DNA of 64,000 nt from an uncultured Clostridium sp. (lineage in GTDB: Bacteria > Bacillota > Clostridia > Lachnospirales > Lachnospiraceae), in NCBI GenBank assembly GCA_947644195.1, contig CANRZB010000006.1, positions 36,541 through 100,540 on the forward strand. The letters run 5' to 3'. The position numbers and the translations under genes are program-made. Position 1 is the stretch's first letter. The number at the start of each line of letters is the position of its first letter. The notes beneath the pieces were generated by a model. That model searched no databases. It saw only the letters and a list, made by a program, of their open reading frames with translations, and was not told the origin of the DNA. Shown one piece after another: positions 26,932 to 35,237 of the stretch.

Positions 26932-28377
26932 TTATTGTATATAACGAAATTCTCCCAAATGAACAATTTCTCCATCATATCCCAACTCTTTTAATTGCTT
27001 TAAGAGTTCCTGCTTTGCAATGGTAGCTGTAATTAATATTACTAATACATCAAACTCCTCGGAATATTTTTTAATTTCACGAATATCACGAACTGCAAAG
27101 TTGTGGAACATATTTCCTATTTTCAAGGCATTTGAGTCAAAAACCATTTGAATATTCCATTGGTCCATATGCAATTCCCGGAACAGAATACTTGCAGTAC
27201 CACCTGCGCCCCAAAGCGCTGTTTTCGTATGTTTAGGATCCAGCATGGAAATAATTTCTTCCCTCTCCTTCTTCTGCCGGTCAGAAAGCATAATGCAGGC
27301 TTCCTCTAATCCATGCTTTGCAAAATCCTGTACAAAATCATCTGCAAATTCAGACTTGGAAGCTGCTTTATAAGTCATATGGTTGTACCCACATGCTGTC
27401 TCAACCTCTGCCTCTTCCAACACAAAATCATCTTGATTTAAATCATCTAATAATTTTTTCCCTTTCTCGGACCGTTCCAAAATTAAGGAAACACCCGATT
27501 CATGATATCCCAAACTAGATGTATTAATTCCCCAATAATCTCCAATACTTAAATCTGCTCTACTGTTGTTCCCTTTAAACATACAGTGATAACAGCTGCT
27601 TCGTCGAATAAAACTAAAAGCTTTTTGAAAAATTGTCGATTCCAAAGGCTGTTTGAAGACAGCACCATTTTCAAAATCTACTTTTACAAAAGATGGAGAC
27701 ACCTTCCCATTCTCTTTATGACGAAACGTCACATTACTAATTTTACTATTATGCTGCTTTTCCAGGCTGTCTAAAAATTCCTTAAGCGCTTTCTGGCTGG
27801 GGACACTGCTACAAATCAACTCTACCAGATACACAAAATCGAAATCGGCTTTCTCCCCAAGAAACGAGCGGACAGCCGCTATATCATGGGGCAAGCCGAT
27901 AACCAGTACATTCTTTTCTTTTTTGATTTCCTCCAACATCTTTGGAAAGAGATGATGGCTGCTCTCCGCATATTTTGAGCCCTTCAAACGGTCAATCTCA
28001 GAAAGGTCACGAATAATATCCCAAACCGGTTCAAACGCATCATTATAAACAACGCCAAAAACAACACCACCAGACAAAATTATATTTTTTGCCAAAGCGG
28101 TCGCTATGCCTCCCGAAGCCACACGCAATAACTCTTTTACTTCTTTCATATGACCGGCATATGCCCGTTTTATCGAAAACTCCTGTGTATGTGAATCCTC
28201 AAGTGCAATACACTTTTTAACACAAAGGCCACACTTGATACACCGGTCCTCATTTACCGATGGATAATAAAAACCAATTTGGTCTGATTTCATCTTGATT
28301 GCGTCTGTAGGGCAAAGTGCTTCACATTCCCCACACCCATAACAAACTTCTTTTGAAACGATCGAAACATTTTCCAT
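26932..28377 (-). CDS. FrhB-like iron-sulfur protein with C-terminal WGAG domain
   Basis: 481 residues. Two [4Fe-4S] ferredoxin motifs at the N terminus (CYGCGECEALCP at 12-23, CIKCGLCVKKC at 46-56), then the coenzyme F420 hydrogenase/dehydrogenase beta-subunit N and C domains (about 80-370, with ASGGIATALA, KGSKYAES, GLPHDIAA and CYHCMFKGNNSRADLSIGDYWG). Residues 385-481 form an extra Rossmann-like domain beginning ALWGAGGTAS. This family often sits next to pyruvyl-transferase-like genes in surface polysaccharide loci, as here (13 bases apart), probably as a redox partner using FAD and ferredoxin-type electrons. Its substrate is unknown. Confidence 0.8.
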   Translation of the reverse strand: MENVSIVSKEVCYGCGECEALCPTDAIKMKSDQIGFYYPSVNEDRCIKCGLCVKKCIALEDSHTQEFSIKRAYAGHMKEVKELLRVASGGIATALAKNIILSGGVVFGVVYNDAFEPVWDIIRDLSEIDRLKGSKYAESSHHLFPKMLEEIKKEKNVLVIGLPHDIAAVRSFLGEKADFDFVYLVELICSSVPSQKALKEFLDSLEKQHNSKISNVTFRHKENGKVSPSFVKVDFENGAVFKQPLESTIFQKAFSFIRRSSCYHCMFKGNNSRADLSIGDYWGINTSSLGYHESGVSLILERSEKGKKLLDDLNQDDFVLEEAEVETACGYNHMTYKAASKSEFADDFVQDFAKHGLEEACIMLSDRQKKEREEIISMLDPKHTKTALWGAGGTASILFRELHMDQWNIQMVFDSNALKIGNMFHNFAVRDIREIKKYSEEFDVLVILITATIAKQELLKQLKELGYDGEIVHLGEFRYIQ

Positions 28378-28390
28378 ATCATTTTACCCC

Positions 28391-29680
28391 TCATGACTTC
28401 ATTTGCGTTGTAATCACCGAATATTTCGTTTCCGCTTTCTCCTGAAAAATTCGTTTTAACTCCTGTATCGCTTCCTCCTTTCCAGGAAGTGTTGTTATAA
28501 ATACATGGTCAAACGTATAATTCTTTAATTCCTTCCCCTGTATTATTTTAGTATTATAGATTTCTCCTTTAATATACTTGTCAACGACAACTACTAATTC
28601 TGCAGAAGGATCCATTTCTTCCAAGATATCATGAACGAATCTGCAATGTGCTCCCGCACCCCATATCGCATAGCGAAAGGTATCTTTGGATTGCTGCTGC
28701 ATCACATCCCCAATACATTTTCTTACATTTTTATTTAGCACCTCTTTTTTCCTGTTCTCATAAAAGGAATCTAAGATCTGAAGCTCAACTTCTTTCTTCC
28801 CTGTTTCAAACATTGCATCTTTGCAATAATTAAGAATATGTTCTTTTGCAAATTCCGTGTCAATGACTTGGGGATTCCAATCAATATTGTTAATATCGTC
28901 CATTGTATACAGAGGTAAGTATTTTTCCACCCACCCAAAACGAAAATCATAGTTTTCTCGAATTAAAATCACAGGGATTCCCATAGCCATACATGGAACT
29001 GCAGCATGCAGCCTACCTGTAATTACTAATCTTGCTTCCTCACGATATCGTTGCAAATGTTTCTTTGCAATTTCTTTTTGCCTGGCATCCTCTTCTATGG
29101 TAACAGGATAGGTGTCAAAAGGAACGGAATGTGTTATCTTAATGGCATCTTTCTTTAAATGTTCGGGAAGATGCTCATCAAAACCTGCGGGCGTATCAAT
29201 TAAAAATACGTGACCATGTTCCGGGTCCCTTTCTCGTTTTGGGAAACAGATAGTAAAACACCCCATCAAGTAAGCCTTTATTCCGTGCTTTTGGAAAATA
29301 TTTTTCGTCTGCTCATCGCGACATCCAATCGGTTCATTTGCCTTAAAATATTCTAATAATTCCGGTTCCTCGTCAAAAAAATCGTAATATACGACCATAC
29401 TGGTAAAGATAGGAGTTACATTGGAAGGCAATGGGAGGCGCTTCTCATTTTTACCGTATACACCCATATGAACCGGCATCAGAATTTGTCCCTGGTATAA
29501 GCCTTTAAAATCATCGTCCCTTTTTACATACACCACTTCCTGATCCGGTATCCCAATCTGATGAAAAATATGGTCCATCGCTAATGCCTGTACACCTTCT
29601 CCCACATTGCACAGCGCATTTTTCTTATCTTGATAGCTGCTGTTTTCAATCATATTGATTCTATATTTCCCATATTTCAT
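28391..29680 (-). CDS. Polysaccharide pyruvyl transferase family protein with C-terminal WGAG domain
   Basis: 429 residues, AGGAG before the ATG. The first 310 residues follow the PS_pyruv_trans pattern: NVGEGVQALAM near the start, CRDEQTKNIFQKHGI, then VITGRLHAAVPCMAMGIPVILI, the conserved GRLHA loop. Family members add a pyruvyl ketal from phosphoenolpyruvate to a sugar, though many in such operons are untested. Residues 335-429 form a Rossmann-like domain (AIWGAGAHCR, VVVDKYIKG) related to the one ending the next protein. It is embedded in the large leftward operon. Confidence 0.82.
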   Translation of the reverse strand: MKYGKYRINMIENSSYQDKKNALCNVGEGVQALAMDHIFHQIGIPDQEVVYVKRDDDFKGLYQGQILMPVHMGVYGKNEKRLPLPSNVTPIFTSMVVYYDFFDEEPELLEYFKANEPIGCRDEQTKNIFQKHGIKAYLMGCFTICFPKRERDPEHGHVFLIDTPAGFDEHLPEHLKKDAIKITHSVPFDTYPVTIEEDARQKEIAKKHLQRYREEARLVITGRLHAAVPCMAMGIPVILIRENYDFRFGWVEKYLPLYTMDDINNIDWNPQVIDTEFAKEHILNYCKDAMFETGKKEVELQILDSFYENRKKEVLNKNVRKCIGDVMQQQSKDTFRYAIWGAGAHCRFVHDILEEMDPSAELVVVVDKYIKGEIYNTKIIQGKELKNYTFDHVFITTLPGKEEAIQELKRIFQEKAETKYSVITTQMKS

Positions 29681-29695
29681 AACATTCTCCTATTG

Positions 29696-30964
29696 TTACT
29701 TCCATACTCCGTTGTCAAAAATATAAGTATTCTCATATTCATTCGCATTCCAGATCAAAGCAGTTCTAACACCGCCGCTCATTCCCGCCAATAGGGATGT
29801 GCATCTGGAAAGCAGCACCATTTCTGTTAAATAGTCTAAATTTGTTTGATATCGCTGCCCTGCAACATATAAAGGACTTTCCATTGTTCCACTTTTTGGT
29901 TCTTCCTTGTATCGTAACCGAGGCACCACCAATAATTTATCTTCGAAAACTTCCTGCATCTTCTGAACCGTTTCCTCCGCTTCACAGGTAAAAAAGATGT
30001 AATCCATTTTCCACTCTTCCATATATTTACGGGTCAAATGAATCAATTCACTGGTTCCCGGCTGTTTTGGATGATTCGGGGTCAAATGCTTGCCATAGGA
30101 CATACTTCGAACCGATACTCCCATGATTCTTGCATTTTTCGGAAACAAAGCTTCCTGTTTTTTCCGAATATATGCTTCTGTAATATCATTTAATTGAAAC
30201 AATGTATCATATTTTGGACACTGAATCATCAGATCCTTGGCATATTCATCCAGTGGCGGGGTAATAAATGCAGAAGGAATGTATCCATAATCTTTTGAAT
30301 TTCGATTAGCCAATACTACATTTTTACTTTGATACACTTCCTCTAATGTATAGTCTGAAGGTTGTTTCCAAAAATATTCCCAACAGTTTGTCGTACCATT
30401 AACCGGATAATCCTCCTGATGCCAAAAAGGACCATAATTTTGCCAATCCACCACAGGAATCCAATCATGTTCCAAGGCATAAGATAACTGCTGTAAATTT
30501 CTATAATAGTGAAATAATAAATGAGCTACCGTTGTAGCCAATTCATTTACTTTCATGTAGTAATAAGGGCGAATCACGTAGAATGTCTTATCTGGGTTCT
30601 TTTCTCCATAAGATACTTTTCTCTCCCTTCCCTTAATAAATAACTCCAATAATAACCGAAATCTCTTTACTGCCAATGGAATTCCCGTTTTTGTCACTAC
30701 AATATCTAAATAAAACTGCTTTGCGGCATACTTCAGATTATAAAAACCACCGAGGGGTAAAAACCAGATAAACGGCAGTTTTATTATCCCATAGATAAGC
30801 GCTAACGGTAGGGTAATCGGAAGAAAAACAATATGCCAAAATAACTTTAATTCAATTGTATTACTTAATGCCTCTTTGGTCCTGGAAACTCTGGAAACCA
30901 AATAATCCGATATCTTTTTCGGAAAAATCAAACAAATAATCATATTTATAACTCTCTCTCCCAT
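29696..30964 (-). CDS. Putative fucosyltransferase-like GT-B glycosyltransferase
   Basis: 422 residues with GGAGAG upstream. A hydrophobic segment (about 45-72) lies near the N terminus. The core has FYVIRPYYY, a SYALEHDWIPVVDWQNY block, NCWEYFWKQP, LEEVYQSKNVVLANR, then MGVSVRSMSYG and a closing LLAGMSGGVRTALI. The GVSVR-type strand and the final S-G-G-x-R-x-A segment resemble fold features of bacterial fucosyltransferases of the GT23/NodZ type, but this is pattern reasoning. It is a paralogue of the protein at 32035-33066, with the same motif order. A cytoplasmic or membrane-attached transferase adding one residue of the repeat unit is the likely role. Confidence 0.55.
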   Translation of the reverse strand: MGERVINMIICLIFPKKISDYLVSRVSRTKEALSNTIELKLFWHIVFLPITLPLALIYGIIKLPFIWFLPLGGFYNLKYAAKQFYLDIVVTKTGIPLAVKRFRLLLELFIKGRERKVSYGEKNPDKTFYVIRPYYYMKVNELATTVAHLLFHYYRNLQQLSYALEHDWIPVVDWQNYGPFWHQEDYPVNGTTNCWEYFWKQPSDYTLEEVYQSKNVVLANRNSKDYGYIPSAFITPPLDEYAKDLMIQCPKYDTLFQLNDITEAYIRKKQEALFPKNARIMGVSVRSMSYGKHLTPNHPKQPGTSELIHLTRKYMEEWKMDYIFFTCEAEETVQKMQEVFEDKLLVVPRLRYKEEPKSGTMESPLYVAGQRYQTNLDYLTEMVLLSRCTSLLAGMSGGVRTALIWNANEYENTYIFDNGVWK

Positions 30965-30982
30965 TTTATCTCTCCTCGTAAA

Positions 30983-32026
30983 TTAAATATTAAAACTATT
31001 AATTGTTCTCTGAAAGCCTTCCTCAATGTCAAACTGACACTTCCAACCTAATTTCATAATTTTTTCAGTATCAGGAACATTATGTTTCATTTGCTTGCTC
31101 TCAATATAATCATCGCCCGACGGCCTTTTTGTAAAGCTAACTTCTATTTTCTTCTTTCCCATCTTGGATAAACGCATTGCCAAGTCCCTCATGGAAATCA
31201 GGCCATCATAATTTGCAATGTTATAGGCTTCTCCATCTTCTCCCTGAAATAGGACCAAAAAAAAGCCAAAAATTGCATCTGCCAAATAACAAAAGGCTCT
31301 CATTGGAGTTCCATCACTCTTAATCTCAATGTTCTCCTGATTGACAACGTTTCTGACAAATTCAGAGAATACTCTTTTATCATGAACCAGATCCATTGTC
31401 GGGCCATAAGTGTGACCTAATCGTACCATTTTTACAGGAACCGAATATTGATGTTGATAGCATTTACAAAGACATTCCCCCATTCTTTTACTTTCACCAT
31501 AACAGTATCTAATATCAAGCGGATCCGATACACCGATATCCATTTCTTTGATTTTTTCCTGATTAGTCACCCCATAGACTTCACCGCTACTAACATATAC
31601 CATAGATTTAATAGGATGGCGAACTGCATTTTCCAAGATAGAATATGTCCCTATCACATTAGGAATTGTCACCCCAACAGGATCCGTCCCATAATACTGG
31701 GAACTTGCATGACTGGCCGCATGAAAGATATAATCCGGATCAATTTGCAGATCTTCCATCTTACTTAAATCGTTTTTAACAAAATTAAAATAAGGTTGCT
31801 CATAATACTGTTGAAACCGAGCTTTCATCTTCTCCTCGGAACGACCTAATGCATAAATTTGAATGTTTGCATGATAATTCTCATTTAAATAAATCATCAT
31901 ATAGATTATATAAGATGCAATCATACCATATGCACCAGTAACCAAAACCTTCCGATTATTCAATTCTTCCCAAGGCAAATCATAACTATATAATCTTTCC
32001 ATGTCTTCTAAGATAATCTTATTCAA
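30983..32026 (-). CDS. NAD-dependent epimerase/dehydratase (extended SDR)
   Basis: 347 residues from a TTG start at 32026, with GGGAG upstream. Rossmann NAD loop VTGAYGMIASYI (G-x-x-G-M-I), the VYVSSGEVYG serine motif and YCYGESK catalytic Tyr/Lys pair are in place, and the substrate region has RLGHTYGP and MRAFCYLADAI. Extended SDRs of this kind are sugar-nucleotide epimerases, dehydratases or 4-ketoreductases. Next to RfbF, RfbG and RfbH, and with a YerE-like enzyme in the operon, it is a reasonable candidate for the final reductase or epimerase of the CDP-deoxysugar, the role of RfbS, RfbJ or YerF. This assignment is inference. Confidence 0.75.
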   Translation of the reverse strand: MNKIILEDMERLYSYDLPWEELNNRKVLVTGAYGMIASYIIYMMIYLNENYHANIQIYALGRSEEKMKARFQQYYEQPYFNFVKNDLSKMEDLQIDPDYIFHAASHASSQYYGTDPVGVTIPNVIGTYSILENAVRHPIKSMVYVSSGEVYGVTNQEKIKEMDIGVSDPLDIRYCYGESKRMGECLCKCYQHQYSVPVKMVRLGHTYGPTMDLVHDKRVFSEFVRNVVNQENIEIKSDGTPMRAFCYLADAIFGFFLVLFQGEDGEAYNIANYDGLISMRDLAMRLSKMGKKKIEVSFTKRPSGDDYIESKQMKHNVPDTEKIMKLGWKCQFDIEEGFQRTINSFNI

Positions 32027-32034
32027 TTTTCTCC

Positions 32035-33066
32035 CTACTTTCTTCTAGTATCATTAAAAAATCCATGTTCAATAATCTTAAAATGTTCATAATGGAAATT
32101 ATTCTTTAGATAGGCGTAACGAAATCCACTTGTAATGGATCCCAGAATACTATCACATTGTGCTAGCAACTCCATTTCAGCAATATATTCCAGAGCCGTT
32201 TGATTGACCTGTCCCTCCTCACGCATCGGATTAGTATGAGATTGATCATATTTCATCCCTTCTGTCATTCGGATTCTCGGTAATACTAAGATCTGGTCCC
32301 CAAAAATATTCTGCGCTTGATCCACAAATGTCTGCTCATCTGACGTCAAAAATATAAAATCCATGTTCCATTCATTAAAATATTTTGTTATGAGTTCGAG
32401 AAATTCATCCATTGCAGGTTGGATCGGATGGCCTTCTCCCTGATAATAACAAGAAACCGAATGTCCTCCATAGCGATAAACCACGCCCATAATCTTACCA
32501 CTATTCGGAAAGATTCGCTCCTTAACCTTCTGGATATATTTACTGGTCTCTTCATTGACCGGAACATGATTCATTAGCTCGTGAAACAGTGCCACTGTTT
32601 TTTTATCATAATAATTTTTTGTCTGATATCCCAAATCCCATTGTCCATACCAACTCCTTTTTGACAAGACAACATGTTTACTCTGATATGCCTCTTCCAG
32701 AGAAATACCGGCAGGTTGTATCCAGAAATATTCCCATGGATTATCACTGCCTTGAAATAAATCCTGTTGTAAATTATATACCGGATAATTTTTTTGATCC
32801 ACTACCGAAATCCAGCCATGATCCTCTGCATATTTTATATGAGAAAGAACATAAAAATAATTTGCCAGTAAATTATGCTGTGCCCCGGTATATAGGCAAG
32901 AATCTTCCTTAATACTGCGAATAATATAAATCACTTTTTCACAGTTTCTCTTACCGTAGCTTTTCTTTTTTTCCCTGGTCAGCAGATAGTAAAGTAAATT
33001 TTTTGTGGCATAAACAAATTTCCATTTCCGATAATACTGCACAACTTGTTTAATTTTCGCAAACAT
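32035..33066 (-). CDS. Putative fucosyltransferase-like GT-B glycosyltransferase (paralogue)
   Basis: 343 residues, paralogous to the protein at 29696-30964 but lacking its N-terminal hydrophobic extension. The shared blocks are VIYIIRSI, YAEDHGWISVVDQKNYP, NPWEYFWIQP, LEEAYQSKHVVLSKR, a MGVVYRYGG strand, LITKYFNEWNMDFIFLTSDEQTF and the final LGSITSGFRYAYL. It may use a different acceptor or nucleotide sugar from its paralogue. It is co-transcribed (8-13 base gaps) with rfbF and the SDR gene. The ribosome site before its ATG is poor. Confidence 0.55.
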   Translation of the reverse strand: MFAKIKQVVQYYRKWKFVYATKNLLYYLLTREKKKSYGKRNCEKVIYIIRSIKEDSCLYTGAQHNLLANYFYVLSHIKYAEDHGWISVVDQKNYPVYNLQQDLFQGSDNPWEYFWIQPAGISLEEAYQSKHVVLSKRSWYGQWDLGYQTKNYYDKKTVALFHELMNHVPVNEETSKYIQKVKERIFPNSGKIMGVVYRYGGHSVSCYYQGEGHPIQPAMDEFLELITKYFNEWNMDFIFLTSDEQTFVDQAQNIFGDQILVLPRIRMTEGMKYDQSHTNPMREEGQVNQTALEYIAEMELLAQCDSILGSITSGFRYAYLKNNFHYEHFKIIEHGFFNDTRRK

Positions 33067-33079
33067 ATCTCAAACAGTA

Positions 33080-33853
33080 TCACCATGTTTTCCATGGTGC
33101 GTTCCCACTTTCCCATAATTTTTCTAAATTTTCATGTTCTTTTTTGGTATCCATACACTGCCAGAAACCCGTATGGATGTAGGAACTTAATTCCCCTCTA
33201 CTTGCCAATTCGCGCAGTGGCTCTTTCTCAAATACACATTGAGAGCCATCAAGATAATCAAATATTTCAGGTTCTAATACCATATAACCAGCATTGATTG
33301 GCTCGGTATCTTTTTTTGACTTTTCCCGGAAAGCCCGAACCGTGCCATCCCGAATATCCAATACCCCAAAACGTTGTTCAATCTGAACGGCCGTTAATGT
33401 TGCGATCTTTCCATTTTTTTTATGAAAGGCCAACAGATCATCTATATTGACATCGCAAACTCCATCGCCATATGTCATAAAAAATGGTTCATTGCCAACA
33501 TATTTTTGTATTTTTTTAATACGACCACCTGTCATGGTATTCAAACCAGTATCTACCACTGTTACCTTCCACGGCTCCGTCTTTTTATTATGAATTAAAA
33601 TCCTGTCATCATTATTTGTGAAATCAAATGTCACATCACACGTATAAAAGAAATAATCCGCAAACCACTCTTTGATCATATGCTGTTTATAACCCGCACA
33701 TATAATAAAATCATTGTAGCCAAAATGCGAATATTCTTTCATAATATGCCACAGGATTGGCATTCCGCCAATCTCAACCATTGGTTTTGGACGTAATTGC
33801 GTTTCCTCAGCAATTCTCGTGCCATATCCCCCTGCCAGTAATACTACTTTCAT
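33080..33853 (-). CDS. rfbF: Glucose-1-phosphate cytidylyltransferase
   Basis: 257 residues, exactly the family length. Makes CDP-glucose from CTP and glucose 1-phosphate, the entry to CDP-6-deoxyhexoses. It has the nucleotidyltransferase signature LAGGYGTRIAEETQLRPKPMVEIGG at 6-30, ILWHIMKEYSHFGYNDFIICAGYK, the YGDGVCDVNI Mg site and the closing FWQCMDTKKE. With RfbG and RfbH directly upstream in the same transcript, the pathway to CDP-4-keto-3,6-dideoxyglucose is nearly complete. Confidence 0.95.
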   Translation of the reverse strand: MKVVLLAGGYGTRIAEETQLRPKPMVEIGGMPILWHIMKEYSHFGYNDFIICAGYKQHMIKEWFADYFFYTCDVTFDFTNNDDRILIHNKKTEPWKVTVVDTGLNTMTGGRIKKIQKYVGNEPFFMTYGDGVCDVNIDDLLAFHKKNGKIATLTAVQIEQRFGVLDIRDGTVRAFREKSKKDTEPINAGYMVLEPEIFDYLDGSQCVFEKEPLRELASRGELSSYIHTGFWQCMDTKKEHENLEKLWESGNAPWKTW

Positions 33854-33886
33854 GATCTTGTGTACCTCCCTGTTCTGCCCTATGCT

Positions 33887-35233
33887 TTAATTGTTTACTG
33901 ACAACATAATTTGTTCTACAATATAATCAATCATATTAGGCTGAATTCCTGGGTAGACCCCTAACCAAAATGTCTGGTTCATAATATAATCCGTCTGAGA
34001 TAGATCTCCCACTACACGGTAAGACTGATCAGATTCCGGCATTTCCGTAAAGCAAGGGTGCCTTAAAATATTACCTGCAAAAAGCATCCTGGTCTGAATT
34101 TTTTTCTCCTCCAGAAACTGAACAACTTTATTTCGATCTGTATTCTCCTTACATGTCAACAGAAATCCAAACCAACTCGGCTCCGAATGATCCTGTGCTT
34201 CCGGTAAAACAAAATATTGATCTGCCCCACACGCCTTCAATTTGTCAAACATATATTGGAAATTTTCTCTTCTCCTAGACGTAAAATGCGCTAACTTTTC
34301 AATCTGTGCACAGCCAATCGCCGCCTGCATATCCGATACTTTCAAGTTATATCCGAAATGCGAATAGACATATTTATGGTCGTAACCAAGTGGCAGTGTA
34401 CCATATTGTTTATCAAAACGATGCCCGCATACATTGTCGCAGCCAGAGGGACAGACACAGTCTCTTCCCCAATCTCTCAGAGAGCGGACAATTTTATGCA
34501 GCAGTGGGTTATTGGTATACACCGCCCCGCCTTCTCCCATCGTGATGTGATGTGGAGGATAAAAACTAGAAGTTCCTATATCTCCAATGGTTCCTGTAAA
34601 ATACTGCTTTCCATCTAACGTGTATTTCGATCCTAACGCATCACAATTATCTTCAATCAACCACAAACCATGACGGTCACAAAACTCTTTCACATATTTT
34701 AAATCAAATGGGTTTCCTAAGGTATGCGCTAACATAATCGCTTTCGTATTCTCTGAAAGAGCATCCTCCAATTGATGAACATCAATATTGTATTGAGGAA
34801 TCGTGACATCAACAAAAACCGGAACTGCCCCGTACTGTATGATCGGTGCAATCGTTGTAGGAAATCCAGCGGCAACAGTAATAACTTCGTCGCCTTTTTT
34901 AATCTGCCTCTCCTTTAGCAAAGGGGAAGTCAGTGCCATGAAAGCCAGCAAATTAGCTGAAGATCCCGAATTGACAAGGGAGCAATATTTTACGTCTAAT
35001 TTCTCAGAAAAATTCTTTTCAAATTGTGCCGTATATTTCCCAGACGTCAACCAAAACTCCAGGGAACTATCTACTAAATTATGCATTTCCTCCCGATCAT
35101 AAATTCTGGCCGCATATGGTATCCTGTCTCCCGGCTGAAATTCTTGCTCTTTATTATGAAATAAGTCACAATATTCATCCACATATTCTAAAATTTTTTC
35201 CCTTGCTTCTTTTTCATTCATTCCTGAAAACAT
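33887..35233 (-). CDS. rfbH: CDP-6-deoxy-4-hexulose-3-dehydrase (E1-type)
   Basis: 448 residues. A PMP-dependent, [2Fe-2S]-containing member of the DegT aminotransferase fold which removes the 3-hydroxyl of CDP-4-keto-6-deoxyglucose. The defining change is visible: the PLP-binding Lys is His in SSFYPPHHITMGEGG. A Cys-rich loop, CVCPSGCDNVCGHRF, carries the cluster ligands. The enzyme needs a reductase (RfbI/AscD-type, FAD and [2Fe-2S]) to complete turnover, and none is in the window. Both first ATGs are possible starts; the upstream one has AAGGATG 7 bases before. Confidence 0.95.
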   Translation of the reverse strand: MFSGMNEKEAREKILEYVDEYCDLFHNKEQEFQPGDRIPYAARIYDREEMHNLVDSSLEFWLTSGKYTAQFEKNFSEKLDVKYCSLVNSGSSANLLAFMALTSPLLKERQIKKGDEVITVAAGFPTTIAPIIQYGAVPVFVDVTIPQYNIDVHQLEDALSENTKAIMLAHTLGNPFDLKYVKEFCDRHGLWLIEDNCDALGSKYTLDGKQYFTGTIGDIGTSSFYPPHHITMGEGGAVYTNNPLLHKIVRSLRDWGRDCVCPSGCDNVCGHRFDKQYGTLPLGYDHKYVYSHFGYNLKVSDMQAAIGCAQIEKLAHFTSRRRENFQYMFDKLKACGADQYFVLPEAQDHSEPSWFGFLLTCKENTDRNKVVQFLEEKKIQTRMLFAGNILRHPCFTEMPESDQSYRVVGDLSQTDYIMNQTFWLGVYPGIQPNMIDYIVEQIMLSVNN

Positions 35234-35237
35234 AATT

